Source of the DNA: Moritella sp. PE36
GTDB lineage: Bacteria > Pseudomonadota > Gammaproteobacteria > Enterobacterales > Moritellaceae
Assembly: GCF_000170855.1 (NCBI RefSeq)
Contig: NZ_ABCQ01000050.1
Location: 1 to 35,343 of the forward strand
Length of the DNA stretch: 35,343 bases
Direction of reading: 5' to 3'
How positions within the stretch are numbered: position 1 is the first letter of the stretch; the number at the start of each line of letters is the position of its first letter. Below the pieces are notes generated by a model. The model made no database searches. It saw only the letters and a list, made by a program, of their open reading frames with translations, and was not told where the DNA came from. A program made the position numbers and the translations under genes. Below are positions 1 to 8,394 of this stretch, in pieces.

Positions 1-250
1 CAAGTCTGCTAAAAAACGCGCAATCCAATCTGAAAAACGCCGTAAGCACAACACTTCACGTCGTTCTATGATGCGTACACTAACTAAGAAAATTATCGTA
101 GCTATCGCTGCTGGTAACAAAGAAGAAGCGACTGCTGCATTTATTACTGCACAACCGATTCTTGATCGTATGGCTTGTAAAGGCCTGATCCACGCAAACA
201 AAGCTGCTCGTATTAAGAGCCGTCTTTGCGCTAAGATCAAAGCAATTTAA
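1..250 (+). CDS. rpsT: 30S ribosomal protein S20, 5'-truncated by window edge
   Basis: S20 binds 16S rRNA in the body of the small subunit. The reading frame is open from base 2 and begins [17 protein letters not shown], which is the conserved basic S20 N-terminus, so only about four residues (MANI-like) lie outside the window. The C-terminal part keeps the [16 protein letters not shown] helix. A downstream ATG at 68 opens a shorter frame, but it lies inside the conserved protein and is not the start. The stop codon is followed 20 bp later by a strong intrinsic terminator. The gene is convergent with nhaA; rpsT and nhaA are also near neighbours in E. coli. Identification is secure. Confidence 0.97.
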   Translation, partial: KSAKKRAIQSEKRRKHNTSRRSMMRTLTKKIIVAIAAGNKEEATAAFITAQPILDRMACKGLIHANKAARIKSRLCAKIKAI

Positions 251-272
251 TTATTGCTTTAATACGATAATG

Positions 273-299
273 AAAAAACCAGCTTCGGCTGGTTTTTTT
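273..299. terminator. Intrinsic terminator after rpsT, probably bidirectional
   Basis: An A-run, the arm AACCAGC, a TTCG tetraloop, the arm GCTGGTT and a T-run form a compact GC-containing hairpin. Both sides carry A/T tracts, so it can also end nhaA transcripts arriving on the minus strand. Confidence 0.9.
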
Positions 300-344
300 A
301 TATCTAAAAAATAACATGTCGTATTAACCTGATAGACTTCTTTC

Positions 345-1556
345 CTATCCAGGCGCTTCCTCTTCAATCTCTATCTTTTTTTCAGTTGTGGTCGCACAAG
401 CAAGTAAATAATAACCAAATACAGCCGCCAACGTCGAACCCAACAATATTCCTAAACGCGCCAGATCCGCCATCACCGGGTCAGTAAACGCTAATGATGT
501 AATAAACATCGACATCGTAAAACCAATACCGCACAACACGGATACCGCGAAAACCTGTTTAAAGTTAACGCCCTCCGGTAACGTCGCAATTTTGAACCTC
601 ACTGCAAACCAACTGATACTAAAAATACCCAAAGGTTTACCAATGAAGAGTCCCAGCGCCACACCAATAGGCAGTGCTGACGTCATATCCGTGAATTGAA
701 TATTGGTTAACGATACCCCGGCATTGGCAAATGCAAACAGCGGTAAAATTAAATATTTAGTCCAAGGGTGTAACCAGTGCGCCAACGTTTTCGCTGGTGA
801 ATGCGGGTTCTCGACATCATTTTTATCATCTTTACGGTACAGAGGAATAGCAAAACCAATCACCACGCCAGCCAAAGTCGCATGTACACCCGATTTCAAT
901 ACCGCGACCCACAGTAACCAGCCGATTATTAAATAGGGCGTTAAAGTCATGATATTGTTACGGTGTAAAAGCCATAATATACTAATACAGGCGCACGCTA
1001 AACTCAGTGATAATACCGACATATCCACAGTGTAAAACAAGGCAATAATGATGATCACGCCTAAATCATCCATGATAGCCAGCGCTAATAAGAATATTTT
1101 CAAGTTAACTGGCACCCGTTTCCCCAATAACGACAACACCCCTAATGCAAATGCAATATCGGTGGCAGCAGGGATAGCCCAACCTTTAACAGCTTCGGGA
1201 TCAGCACTATTAAAACTCAAATACACCAGTGCGGGTGCGAGCATACCACCAGCAGCAGCAATAATAGGAAACAGGGATTTTTTACGACTCGCTAGTGCCC
1301 CTTCCACCAGTTCTTGTTTTACTTCTAGACCAATCAATAAGAAAAACACCGCCATCAAGCCATCATTAATCCAATGACTGAATGATTTATTGATATCAAT
1401 ATCGGCCACACGTATTTGGATTTCAGTGTGTAAAAAATTCAAATACAGTTCAGAAAAAGGGGAATTAGCCACCACCATCGCTAATACTGCGGCGATGATA
1501 AGTAATACACCGCCAGATGATTCAGTGCGTAAGAATTGCGTTAAAGATTTATACAA
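345..1556 (-). CDS. nhaA: Na+/H+ antiporter NhaA
   Basis: NhaA is an inner-membrane antiporter that exports Na+ (or Li+) in exchange for H+ and helps hold internal pH in saline or alkaline media. The 403-residue product has the NhaA layout of about 12 membrane segments. The key acids are visible: D133 in [13 protein letters not shown]163/D164 in AIMDDLG, and the lysine in FIGKPLG (K307, matching E. coli K300). H225 in [10 protein letters not shown] sits exactly at the E. coli pH-response histidine. The start is TTG: a perfect AAGGAGG lies 5 bp upstream, and the protein then opens with the usual amphipathic FLRTESSGG helix. The acidic C-terminal tail (EKKIEIEEE) is slightly longer than in E. 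coli. No nhaR regulator gene is adjacent. Confidence 0.97.
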   Translation of the reverse strand: MYKSLTQFLRTESSGGVLLIIAAVLAMVVANSPFSELYLNFLHTEIQIRVADIDINKSFSHWINDGLMAVFFLLIGLEVKQELVEGALASRKKSLFPIIAAAGGMLAPALVYLSFNSADPEAVKGWAIPAATDIAFALGVLSLLGKRVPVNLKIFLLALAIMDDLGVIIIIALFYTVDMSVLSLSLACACISILWLLHRNNIMTLTPYLIIGWLLWVAVLKSGVHATLAGVVIGFAIPLYRKDDKNDVENPHSPAKTLAHWLHPWTKYLILPLFAFANAGVSLTNIQFTDMTSALPIGVALGLFIGKPLGIFSISWFAVRFKIATLPEGVNFKQVFAVSVLCGIGFTMSMFITSLAFTDPVMADLARLGILLGSTLAAVFGYYLLACATTTEKKIEIEEEAPG

Positions 1557-1724
1557 ATCAGCCTCCTTGCTTGTTATTGGGCGTTTTCATTGGAAAAATA
1601 ATCAAAAGCATCAATCACATAGATCTAGTATAGAAAATTCACAAAGATTTAACCTTTAAATTTTTCAATTTCGCTATATTGGTATGCATTAATTATTTTT
1701 ATCATCCTATTTAGGTAATTATTA

Positions 1725-2750
1725 ATGCCCTTAAAGATCCAACAACAGCCATCGTTACCCGAACTAGATCAGTTAGAGACGCTGATAGCACTAGGCGGTA
1801 AACACCTGCATAGCCAAGTGTTAACCCATGTATCAACTAACAACGCCAGCTACCCTGTGTATTCCGTGAGTATGGGTTCACAAGCGCCCAATGCACCGGT
1901 GATCGCCTTTGTTGGTGGTATACATGGTGTCGAACGTATTGGTACACAAGTTATCTTAGCGTTGTTTGAGAGCCTCATTCGGCGATTGAAGTGGGACCAA
2001 TCACTGCATCAAGAACTCAGTCACGTAAAACTGCTATTCCTGCCACTGATGAACCCGATTGGGATGCTTAATAATAGTCGCGCCAATGGTAATGGCGTCG
2101 ATTTAATGCGTAATGCGCCGGTAGATGCTGTGGGTCGTGTACCTTGGCTGGTTGGCGGTCAACGCATTAGTAATATACTGCCTTGGTATCGCGGTAAAAA
2201 AGGCCAAGCAATGCAACCAGAATCACGGGTATTGGTGGAGCATATCAGGCAACAATTATTAACGGCACCCTTTAGCATTGCGTTAGATTGTCATTCCGGT
2301 TTTGGTTTTAATAACCAGATCTGGTTCCCTTACGCCAAATCAAAACAGCCGATCCCGCACCTTGCAGAAATATTTAAACTGCGAAAAATGCTTATTGAAA
2401 CCTACCCACACCAAGATTATGTATTTGAGCCGCAAGCACGTAATTACATGACCCATGGCGATCTGTGGGACTACTTATACGACCAATCGCTGACACTCAA
2501 TACCACCTTTCTGCCTCTCACATTAGAAATGGGCTCATGGACGTGGATCAAAAAAAACCCACTGCAAATATTTCAATCCACAGGTATTTTCCACCCTATT
2601 CAACCGCACCGTATTAAGCGGGTATTACGACAGCACCATGTACTGATGGAGTTTTTAATCAAGGTCACTGGCTCTTATACGCACTGGCTCCCGCAACTAA
2701 ACAAGGAACGTAACCATGCCGATGCAACCTCGCTCTGGTATACAGAATAG
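1725..2750 (+). CDS. M14-family zinc carboxypeptidase/deacylase-like protein
   Basis: This is a cytoplasmic (no signal peptide) 341-residue protein of the zinc metallo-carboxypeptidase fold (M14, DUF2817-like). The zinc ligands are seen as H67 and E70 in GGIHGVERIG and H190 in LDCHSGFG, with the spacing of carboxypeptidase A (H69, E72, H196). The general-base Glu is probably E268 in TLEMGSW. The substrate-anchoring segment reads GVDLMRN, so the Arg is kept but the usual Asn before it is Met. Members of this fold cut C-terminal residues or remove acyl groups from amino acids; which applies here cannot be told. It overlaps the next gene by 35 bp, so the two are probably co-translated. It is divergent from nhaA. 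Confidence 0.8.
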   Translation: MPLKIQQQPSLPELDQLETLIALGGKHLHSQVLTHVSTNNASYPVYSVSMGSQAPNAPVIAFVGGIHGVERIGTQVILALFESLIRRLKWDQSLHQELSHVKLLFLPLMNPIGMLNNSRANGNGVDLMRNAPVDAVGRVPWLVGGQRISNILPWYRGKKGQAMQPESRVLVEHIRQQLLTAPFSIALDCHSGFGFNNQIWFPYAKSKQPIPHLAEIFKLRKMLIETYPHQDYVFEPQARNYMTHGDLWDYLYDQSLTLNTTFLPLTLEMGSWTWIKKNPLQIFQSTGIFHPIQPHRIKRVLRQHHVLMEFLIKVTGSYTHWLPQLNKERNHADATSLWYTE

Positions 2751-3570
2751 TTTGATAGCGTCATCAACGGATAACAAACCGACACCGACCTGGTTATTAA
2801 TACGAGGGTTATGCCGTCAACAGCTGCACTGGGAAGACTTTCCCGTTAAACTCGCACAACGACTTAATTGCCAAGTATTTTGTGGCGACATTGCGGGTAC
2901 AGGCACTGCATGGGAACAATTTACGCCAACCTCGATCACCGATATAACCCTGCAATTCAGGCAAGCATTTAGACAGCAGAATCCAGATATCAGCTACCCT
3001 ATTCACCTACTAGGTATTTCAATGGGTGGCATGATAGCGACCGAATGGGCAACCCTTTACCCTAATGAAATTGATGCCATGGTGTTTATTAATACCAGTT
3101 TCAAAAAATTCAGTCCTATTTATCAGCGTTTAAAACCCAGTAAACTAACAACTATCATCCGTATATTATGCAGTGCGTCTTTGCGACAAGAACAACTCAT
3201 TTTAAACATGACCAGTCACACCCAACACAGCCACTTTCACAGTCATCAAGCATTAGCACAACGCTGGAGTGAGTATGCAGAGCAACAACCGGTAAGCCGT
3301 CAAAACGCCTTGCGCCAACTGTATGCTGCCAGTCGTTTTAGCCCACCTTCAGCTGCACCAATTGAACATATTTTATTACTGGCAAGCACCCATGATCAAC
3401 TCGTTGATGTGCGTTGCAGCACTGCCATCGCCACGCAATGGCATTGTCCAATCCATTATCACCCAACCGCAGGCCACGACTTACCCTTAGATGACAGTCA
3501 GTGGATCTGCGATAAAATATGGCACTGGCTCACATATCCAACCCCAAACCGTCACTCAATTGCCATATAA
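2716..3570 (+). CDS. Alpha/beta-hydrolase family protein
   Basis: This is a serine hydrolase of the alpha/beta fold, 284 residues, with no signal peptide. The nucleophile elbow is GISMGG with S102; the acid is probably D227 in ASTHDQLVD, and the catalytic His is H254 in AGHDLPLDD. The oxyanion loop corresponds to RGLCRQQLHW near residue 30. The start ATG at 2716 has an AAGGAA sequence 8-9 bp upstream, inside the end of the M14 gene. The lid region (about 135-200) is His/Gln-rich and not diagnostic. It could be an esterase, lipase or thioesterase. Its place between an M14 enzyme and an OlsF-like acyltransferase suggests a role in acyl-lipid or acyl-amino-acid metabolism, but this is inference. 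Confidence 0.8.
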   Translation: MPMQPRSGIQNSLIASSTDNKPTPTWLLIRGLCRQQLHWEDFPVKLAQRLNCQVFCGDIAGTGTAWEQFTPTSITDITLQFRQAFRQQNPDISYPIHLLGISMGGMIATEWATLYPNEIDAMVFINTSFKKFSPIYQRLKPSKLTTIIRILCSASLRQEQLILNMTSHTQHSHFHSHQALAQRWSEYAEQQPVSRQNALRQLYAASRFSPPSAAPIEHILLLASTHDQLVDVRCSTAIATQWHCPIHYHPTAGHDLPLDDSQWICDKIWHWLTYPTPNRHSIAI

Positions 3571-3636
3571 AACCACTAAAAACGTCACATCAAGCTTCTA
3601 TGATAGCAACCAACAATAATCTAAAGGATGAAGATT

Positions 3637-5376
3637 ATGCTCAACATAGAAGCGGAAATAAACCAACGTTATCCGGACTTTTTGCAAAAAAAAAGTACCC
3701 GTCTCATTGCCAAACCTATGCTGGCAACACTCAGACTGCTGTTCCATGAACGCGAATTACGTCAATTTGGTGAAACCTATGCTCATCTCACGGGTATCGA
3801 GTTTATCGAACAAATATTCGAACATTTTAGCTTTAGCTATTCAGTACGTCCCAATGAGATAGAACGTATTCCTGCAACAGGTAAAGCAGTGATCATCGCC
3901 AATCACCCCATTGGAACGCTTGATGGCATGGCGCTACTGAAAATGGTCAGTAAAGTCCGTCCAGACGTAAAGGTCGTTGCCAATGACATGCTCATGATCA
4001 TCAAGCCCGTGAGAGATTATTTATTACCGGTTGATAATATGAATGGCGGTACGGCCAGCGGACGCTTACAAGCAATAAAAGACCACCTCAAAGATGAAGG
4101 TGTGATTATTATGTTTCCTGCGGGCGAGGTCTCACGCATCAGCCCACAGGGCGTTAAAGACGGTAAATGGCGTAATGGTTTTTTACGCATTGCCAGTAGC
4201 GTCCAAGCCCCGATCATCCCCATTTATATCAATGCTAAAAATTCATTGTTTTTTTATACCTTGTCCATGTTATCGAAACCGATATCGACCTTGTGGTTGA
4301 TCCGTGAGATGTTTAAACACGCACACAACTGCGTCTCAATCCGTATTGGCGAACAGATTAATTATCAAACCTATCAATCATTAGATTTACCCATTAATAC
4401 CAAAACAGCATTGTTTCGCAAACATTTATACCGCTTAACCAAAGACAAACCGTCCATTTTCAGTACCCAGTCGGCCATTGCTCACCCTGAAAATAAAGCA
4501 TTATTACGCAGTGAAATACACGCTTGCCAGAAAATCAGTGAAACCCGTGATGGTAAACAAATATATTGCTACCGCCATCAAGCAACCTCCACGATCATGC
4601 GCGAAATTGGTCGTTTACGAGAAGAGTCATTCCGATTGGTTGGCGAAGGTACTGGCGAGCGCCGTGATGTGGATATCTACGACAACTCTTATGTGCATAT
4701 CCTACTGTGGGATGATAAAGAACTTGAGTTAATCGGTGCTTATCGTTTACTAGAAACCAATAAAGTTGATTTCGTTAATGTACGGCAGCAGCTCTACAGC
4801 GCTACCCTGTTTGACTATCACGCAGCAATGACTCCTTATCTGGCAGCTGGAATTGAACTCGGTCGTAGCTTTATTCAACCAAAATATTGGGGAACGCGCA
4901 GTCTAGAATACTTGTGGCAGGGGATCATGGAATACATTATTCAGCACAGTAATTGCCGTTATTTATTTGGTACAGTCAGTATCAGCAACAGCTATTCTCA
5001 GCCAGCAAAAGAGTTATTGGTATATTACTATCAGCACTTCTACGGTAATTCGAACAACATTGCCAGTGCTAGTATGCCATTTCGTTTATCAGAAGAAGCC
5101 AGCTTACGTCTAACGGATTTATTTGCTGACTCTGACGCAGAAGAAGGTATGGCGATTTTAAAGGCGCAGCTTAATCATATGGGCTTCAGTGTGCCAACCT
5201 TGTTTAAACAATACACCAAGTTATGTAAACCAGGCGGGGTACAGATATTTGATTTTAATATTGATCCGAATTTTAATCATTGCATCGATGGTTTGATCGT
5301 ATTAGACCTTACCCAGTTTACGGATAAGAATAAAAAACGTTTTAACGCACAAGCACCGCAACTCGAACATGCCTGA
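3637..5376 (+). CDS. olsF: Two-domain acyltransferase (PlsC-like + OlsB-like GNAT); candidate ornithine-lipid synthase OlsF
   Basis: The protein joins two acyltransferase domains. Counting from an ATG at 3628, residues about 75-245 form a PlsC/LPLAT domain: NHPIGTLDG (H93, D99) is the acceptor-binding/catalytic motif and FPAGEVSR (163-170) is the third conserved block. Residues about 300-450 form a hemolysin/OlsB-type GNAT domain with REESFRLVGEGTG, a DVDIYD block and IGAYRL. This is the architecture described for OlsF of Serratia, which makes ornithine lipid by N-acylation and then O-acylation. Total length (579-582) fits. The start at 3637 is preferred: AAAGGA ends 8 bp before it, while it runs into the ATG at 3628. 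The gene lies 66 bp after the hydrolase and ends at a strong terminator. The amino-acid substrate is not shown by sequence. Confidence 0.72.
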   Translation: MLNIEAEINQRYPDFLQKKSTRLIAKPMLATLRLLFHERELRQFGETYAHLTGIEFIEQIFEHFSFSYSVRPNEIERIPATGKAVIIANHPIGTLDGMALLKMVSKVRPDVKVVANDMLMIIKPVRDYLLPVDNMNGGTASGRLQAIKDHLKDEGVIIMFPAGEVSRISPQGVKDGKWRNGFLRIASSVQAPIIPIYINAKNSLFFYTLSMLSKPISTLWLIREMFKHAHNCVSIRIGEQINYQTYQSLDLPINTKTALFRKHLYRLTKDKPSIFSTQSAIAHPENKALLRSEIHACQKISETRDGKQIYCYRHQATSTIMREIGRLREESFRLVGEGTGERRDVDIYDNSYVHILLWDDKELELIGAYRLLETNKVDFVNVRQQLYSATLFDYHAAMTPYLAAGIELGRSFIQPKYWGTRSLEYLWQGIMEYIIQHSNCRYLFGTVSISNSYSQPAKELLVYYYQHFYGNSNNIASASMPFRLSEEASLRLTDLFADSDAEEGMAILKAQLNHMGFSVPTLFKQYTKLCKPGGVQIFDFNIDPNFNHCIDGLIVLDLTQFTDKNKKRFNAQAPQLEHA

Positions 5377-5397
5377 TTATCATTAATCACGCCTTCA

Positions 5398-5436
5398 CTA
5401 TCGCTGATATCTTGTCAGCGATAGCTTCTTATTTTT
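5398..5436 (+). terminator. Intrinsic terminator after the olsF-like gene
   Basis: A perfect 10-bp inverted repeat, CTATCGCTGA and TCAGCGATAG, is separated by a 7-nt loop and followed by a T-rich tail (CTTCTTATTTTT). It closes the likely operon that begins at 1725 and insulates thyA. Confidence 0.85.
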
Positions 5437-5501
5437 GATTAAATGTCCTATTTATGTCAAAATCCGTCGATTTTCAATTTATACATCGAAGGGTTAACAC
5501 A

Positions 5502-6353
5502 GTGAAACAGTATCTTGATTTATGTAACAGAATAGTGAGCGAAGGTGTTTGGGTAGAGAATGAACGTACCGGAAAACGCTGTTTAACCGTAATCAATGCT
5601 GATCTCACTTATGATGTGGCGAATAATGAATTCCCATTAGTCACCACACGTAAAAGTTTTTGGAAATCAGCGATTGCCGAGATCATTGGTTACATCCGTG
5701 GTTATGATAACGCTGCAGATTTTCGGGCATTAGGCACCAAAACTTGGGATGCGAATGCCAATGACAACCCAGCTTGGTTAGCAAACCCACACCGTAAAGG
5801 TAAAGATGACATGGGTTATGTGTATGGTGCATGTGCGCGTAACTGGGTAAAACCACAAGGTGGTACCGTCGACCTATTACGTCAAATCATTGATGATCTA
5901 TCCAACGGGATTGATAACCGTGGCGAGATCTTAACCTTCTTCAACCCAGGGGCGTTTGAACTGGGCTGTTTACGTCCTTGCATGTACAGCCATCACTTTT
6001 CACTGTTAGGTGATACTTTATACCTCAACAGCACCCAGCGTTCGTGTGACGTGCCGCTTGGGCTAAACTTTAACATGGTGCAAGTACATGTATTACTCGC
6101 GCTGGTAGCGCAAATCACCGGTCACAAAGCCGGTCAGGCCTATCACAAAATTGTTAACGCCCATATTTATGAAGATCAACTTGAGTTAATGCGTGACGTC
6201 CAATTAAAGCGCGAACCATTACAGCTACCAAAACTGCACATTAATCCGAAAATTAAAACCCTCGAAGATTTAGAAACTTGGGTAACAATGGATGATTTTG
6301 AAGTAACCGATTATCAGCATCATGATGCGATTAAATATCCATTTTCGGTGTAA
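5502..6353 (+). CDS. thyA: Thymidylate synthase
   Basis: ThyA methylates dUMP to dTMP using methylene-tetrahydrofolate. From the GTG start at 5502 the product is 283 residues, the length of the Vibrio-type enzyme. GAAGGG lies 8 bp upstream, and the protein then begins MKQYLDLC, the family N-terminus; an in-frame ATG at 5454 adds 16 residues that do not look like ThyA. The catalytic Cys is C160 in [10 protein letters not shown]. The phosphate-binding RSCDVPLG is at 180-187, and [13 protein letters not shown] is the conserved nucleotide-contact segment. In E. coli and Vibrio thyA follows lgt in the same direction; here it faces lgt across a shared terminator, so the gene has been inverted. Confidence 0.97.
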   Translation: MKQYLDLCNRIVSEGVWVENERTGKRCLTVINADLTYDVANNEFPLVTTRKSFWKSAIAEIIGYIRGYDNAADFRALGTKTWDANANDNPAWLANPHRKGKDDMGYVYGACARNWVKPQGGTVDLLRQIIDDLSNGIDNRGEILTFFNPGAFELGCLRPCMYSHHFSLLGDTLYLNSTQRSCDVPLGLNFNMVQVHVLLALVAQITGHKAGQAYHKIVNAHIYEDQLELMRDVQLKREPLQLPKLHINPKIKTLEDLETWVTMDDFEVTDYQHHDAIKYPFSV

Positions 6354-6379
6354 ATATATCCGTACATATAAAAATAATT

Positions 6380-6413
6380 AAGGGTGTTAACTAATTTAGT
6401 TAACACCCTTTTT
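6380..6413. terminator. Bidirectional terminator between convergent thyA and lgt
   Basis: There is a perfect 13-bp inverted repeat, AAGGGTGTTAACT and AGTTAACACCCTT, with a 5-nt loop. T-runs on the plus side and A-rich sequence on the minus side let it serve both genes. Confidence 0.9.
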
Positions 6414-6434
6414 ATTGTTTATCTGCGTAAATAA

Positions 6435-7250
6435 TTATTTTTTCTGTTTGCCTGTAAACAGTGTCGGTTTTTTATAAGCAATAAACATAATTAACGCACC
6501 AAGGAAGATCATCGGTGTCGATAAAATTTGCCCCATACTAATCATGTCAAAATACAGCCCTAACTGTGAATCTGGTTGGCGGAAGTACTCTGCCACAAAA
6601 CGGAAAATACCGTAACCGAATAAGAACAGGCCAGAGATAGCACCAACAGGTCGCGGTTTACGGGCAAATACTTGTAAGATGATAAACAGTAATACACCTT
6701 CCATAGCAAACTGATATAGCTGACTTGGATGACGTGGTAAATCGCCACCAGTGGGGAAAATCATCGCCCAAGGCACATCCGTCACACGTCCCCATAGCTC
6801 GCCATTGATAAAGTTACCAATACGTCCTGCCGCTAAACCAAACGGCACCATCGGCGCAACAAAGTCGGCGATAACAAAAAATGAACGCTGGGTCTTACGA
6901 CCAAAATAAGCAAACGCTAACAGAACACCAATCAGACCACCATGGAATGACATGCCACCGTCAGTGATGCGGAATAAATACATTGGATCATCGAGGAATA
7001 ACCCAAAATTATAAAACAGTACATAACCGATACGACCGCCGAGGATCACACCAAGGAAACCATAAAATAATAAATCACCGACTTCGTCTTTATCCCAGCT
7101 ACTACCCGGTTTCGCTGCTTGTCGATTACCCATCCAATTAGCAAATAAAAAACCAAGTAAATACATCAATCCATACCAATAAACATTAATAGGACCGAGG
7201 CTGATCGCAATAGGATCAATTTCTGGATATTGTAGATATGTCTGCGACAT
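6435..7250 (-). CDS. lgt: Prolipoprotein diacylglyceryl transferase
   Basis: Lgt is an inner-membrane enzyme that moves diacylglycerol from phosphatidylglycerol to the lipobox Cys of prolipoproteins. The key residues fall at the E. coli numbers: H103 in SFHGGL, and R143, N146 and E151 in the [15 protein letters not shown] signature; the [11 protein letters not shown] and EYFRQPD segments follow. Seven membrane segments are expected. The protein lacks the roughly 25-residue loop that E. coli Lgt has before LPRHPSQLY, so it is shorter (271 residues). Two ATGs are adjacent at 7253 and 7250; AGGA lies about 8 bp before the second, which also matches the family start. It serves the lipoproteins NlpD and the 26433-27116 product, among others. 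ptsP, normally just upstream, is absent. Confidence 0.97.
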   Translation of the reverse strand: MSQTYLQYPEIDPIAISLGPINVYWYGLMYLLGFLFANWMGNRQAAKPGSSWDKDEVGDLLFYGFLGVILGGRIGYVLFYNFGLFLDDPMYLFRITDGGMSFHGGLIGVLLAFAYFGRKTQRSFFVIADFVAPMVPFGLAAGRIGNFINGELWGRVTDVPWAMIFPTGGDLPRHPSQLYQFAMEGVLLFIILQVFARKPRPVGAISGLFLFGYGIFRFVAEYFRQPDSQLGLYFDMISMGQILSTPMIFLGALIMFIAYKKPTLFTGKQKK

Positions 7251-7451
7251 CATTAAGTTCCTGAGTAGAAGAAAGTGCTTGCCTACGCTAAGGCAATAAA
7301 GTTAAATCACACCTTACACCAAATACTAGCCACAACAAAGAAACAGCCGTCATCGAATCGGTAAAATAAGGTAAATAAAACCAAAGTATTAGCTAGAGAA
7401 TGAGTATCTAAAATAGCGGAATAAAATAATCGCGTGGAAACATGAATAAGT

Positions 7452-7497
7452 AATGCCTTTGTATTGGATCGTACAGACAATTCAATACGCAGGCATT
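7452..7497. other. Long hairpin 3' of rppH
   Basis: The outer arms AATGCCT and AGGCATT (7 bp) enclose a 2x2 internal loop and inner arms GTATTG and CAATAC (6 bp), with a 16-nt loop. On the minus strand it starts 8 bases after the rppH stop codon. The tail is T-rich but lacks a clean T-run, so it may be a weak terminator or an mRNA-stabilising 3' structure. Confidence 0.5.
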
Positions 7498-7505
7498 ATT
7501 TAGCA

Positions 7506-8012
7506 TTAACGTCGTTTACGTTTTATGTCTTTGCGTAAAAAGGGTAATGCCACGGGTGCAAACTCTTTCATTACACGACGATAAACGTCTTTTTTAAACG
7601 ATACAACCTGACGAACTGGATACCAATAACTGACCCAACGCCAATCATCAAATTCAGGATGTCCTGTACATTTAAAGTCGATTTGACTGTCATCCGCTTC
7701 CAGACGCAGTAAAAACCATTTTTGCTTTTGCCCAATGCAGACCGGTTTACTATCCCATCTGACTAATCGTTTTGGTAATTTATATTTCAACCATGTTTTA
7801 GAGGTTGCCAGAATCGAAACATGTTTCGCTTTTAGCCCAACTTCTTCATATAGTTCTCGATACATTGCTTGCTCTGCAGACTCTCCATTATCTACACCAC
7901 CTTGCGGAAATTGCCAAGAATGTTGCCCACAACGTTTAGCCCATAAAACTTGACCATCACGATTACAAATTAGGATGCCTACATTAAGACGATAGCCATC
8001 GCTATCAATCAC
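7506..8012 (-). CDS. rppH: RNA pyrophosphohydrolase RppH (Nudix)
   Basis: RppH removes pyrophosphate from triphosphorylated mRNA 5' ends and so opens the way to RNase E decay. The Nudix box runs from G38 to L60, with E44, R52, E53, E56 and E57 in the expected places. The family segments [29 protein letters not shown] and [13 protein letters not shown] are intact. The start is GTG, reading [12 protein letters not shown] as in E. coli, with AAGGTG about 5 bp upstream. The C-terminus is a short basic tail (KDIKRKRR), shorter than in E. coli. The next gene on the same strand is lgt, 255 bp downstream, rather than ptsP. Confidence 0.97.
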   Translation of the reverse strand: MIDSDGYRLNVGILICNRDGQVLWAKRCGQHSWQFPQGGVDNGESAEQAMYRELYEEVGLKAKHVSILATSKTWLKYKLPKRLVRWDSKPVCIGQKQKWFLLRLEADDSQIDFKCTGHPEFDDWRWVSYWYPVRQVVSFKKDVYRRVMKEFAPVALPFLRKDIKRKRR

Positions 8013-8394
8013 ATTAGCACCTTAAGGGTAGAACTTAGTTAACTTGATTGTTTCATATAAATCAATGAGCAGCAAATTTACACCCACAGTTTTACTCAAG
8101 ATCCATTTACAAAGACAAAATACCGGTCATTTACAGCAAACCAGCAGAGCAATAACCTGCGTCCGGTGTCATTTACTCAAAAATTAATCATGCTACAAAA
8201 CAACCAACACTATAAATAACCACTACAAAAGCACTGTTAACAATAAACAAATCAAGATCGACTACGACTAACGGGGTTAATTTAGCTATTTGATTGCCAT
8301 TGTAGATTAATGCGTTTATAAAGCTCTGGAAAATCGTGTAATTCGACTTTCCAGAGTGTTTTCTGTCCTATTCATATAAAATTGAGATTTAAAC
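8013..8394. other. Gene-free divergent region between rppH and the amidohydrolase
   Basis: This 382-bp, AT-rich stretch separates two divergent starts and must hold both promoters. I find no convincing gene and no known riboswitch. The only clear structure is the hairpin at 8324-8356, listed separately. Confidence 0.5.
8324..8356 (+). promoter_or_regulatory. Leader hairpin upstream of the amidohydrolase gene
   Basis: Perfect 9-bp arms CTCTGGAAA and TTTCCAGAG continue through one A/C mismatch into a 3-bp TCG/CGA stem with a 7-nt loop. It ends 38 bases before the ATG at 8395 and is followed by TGTTTTCTG. It may be an attenuator-like element or the terminator of a short upstream transcript. The U-tract is imperfect, so the role is open. 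Confidence 0.4.

Noticed and set aside
5454-5501. Longer ThyA with a start at the ATG at 5454
   Set aside because: The added 16 residues are not found in ThyA proteins, while GTG at 5502 has a Shine-Dalgarno and gives the usual 283 residues.
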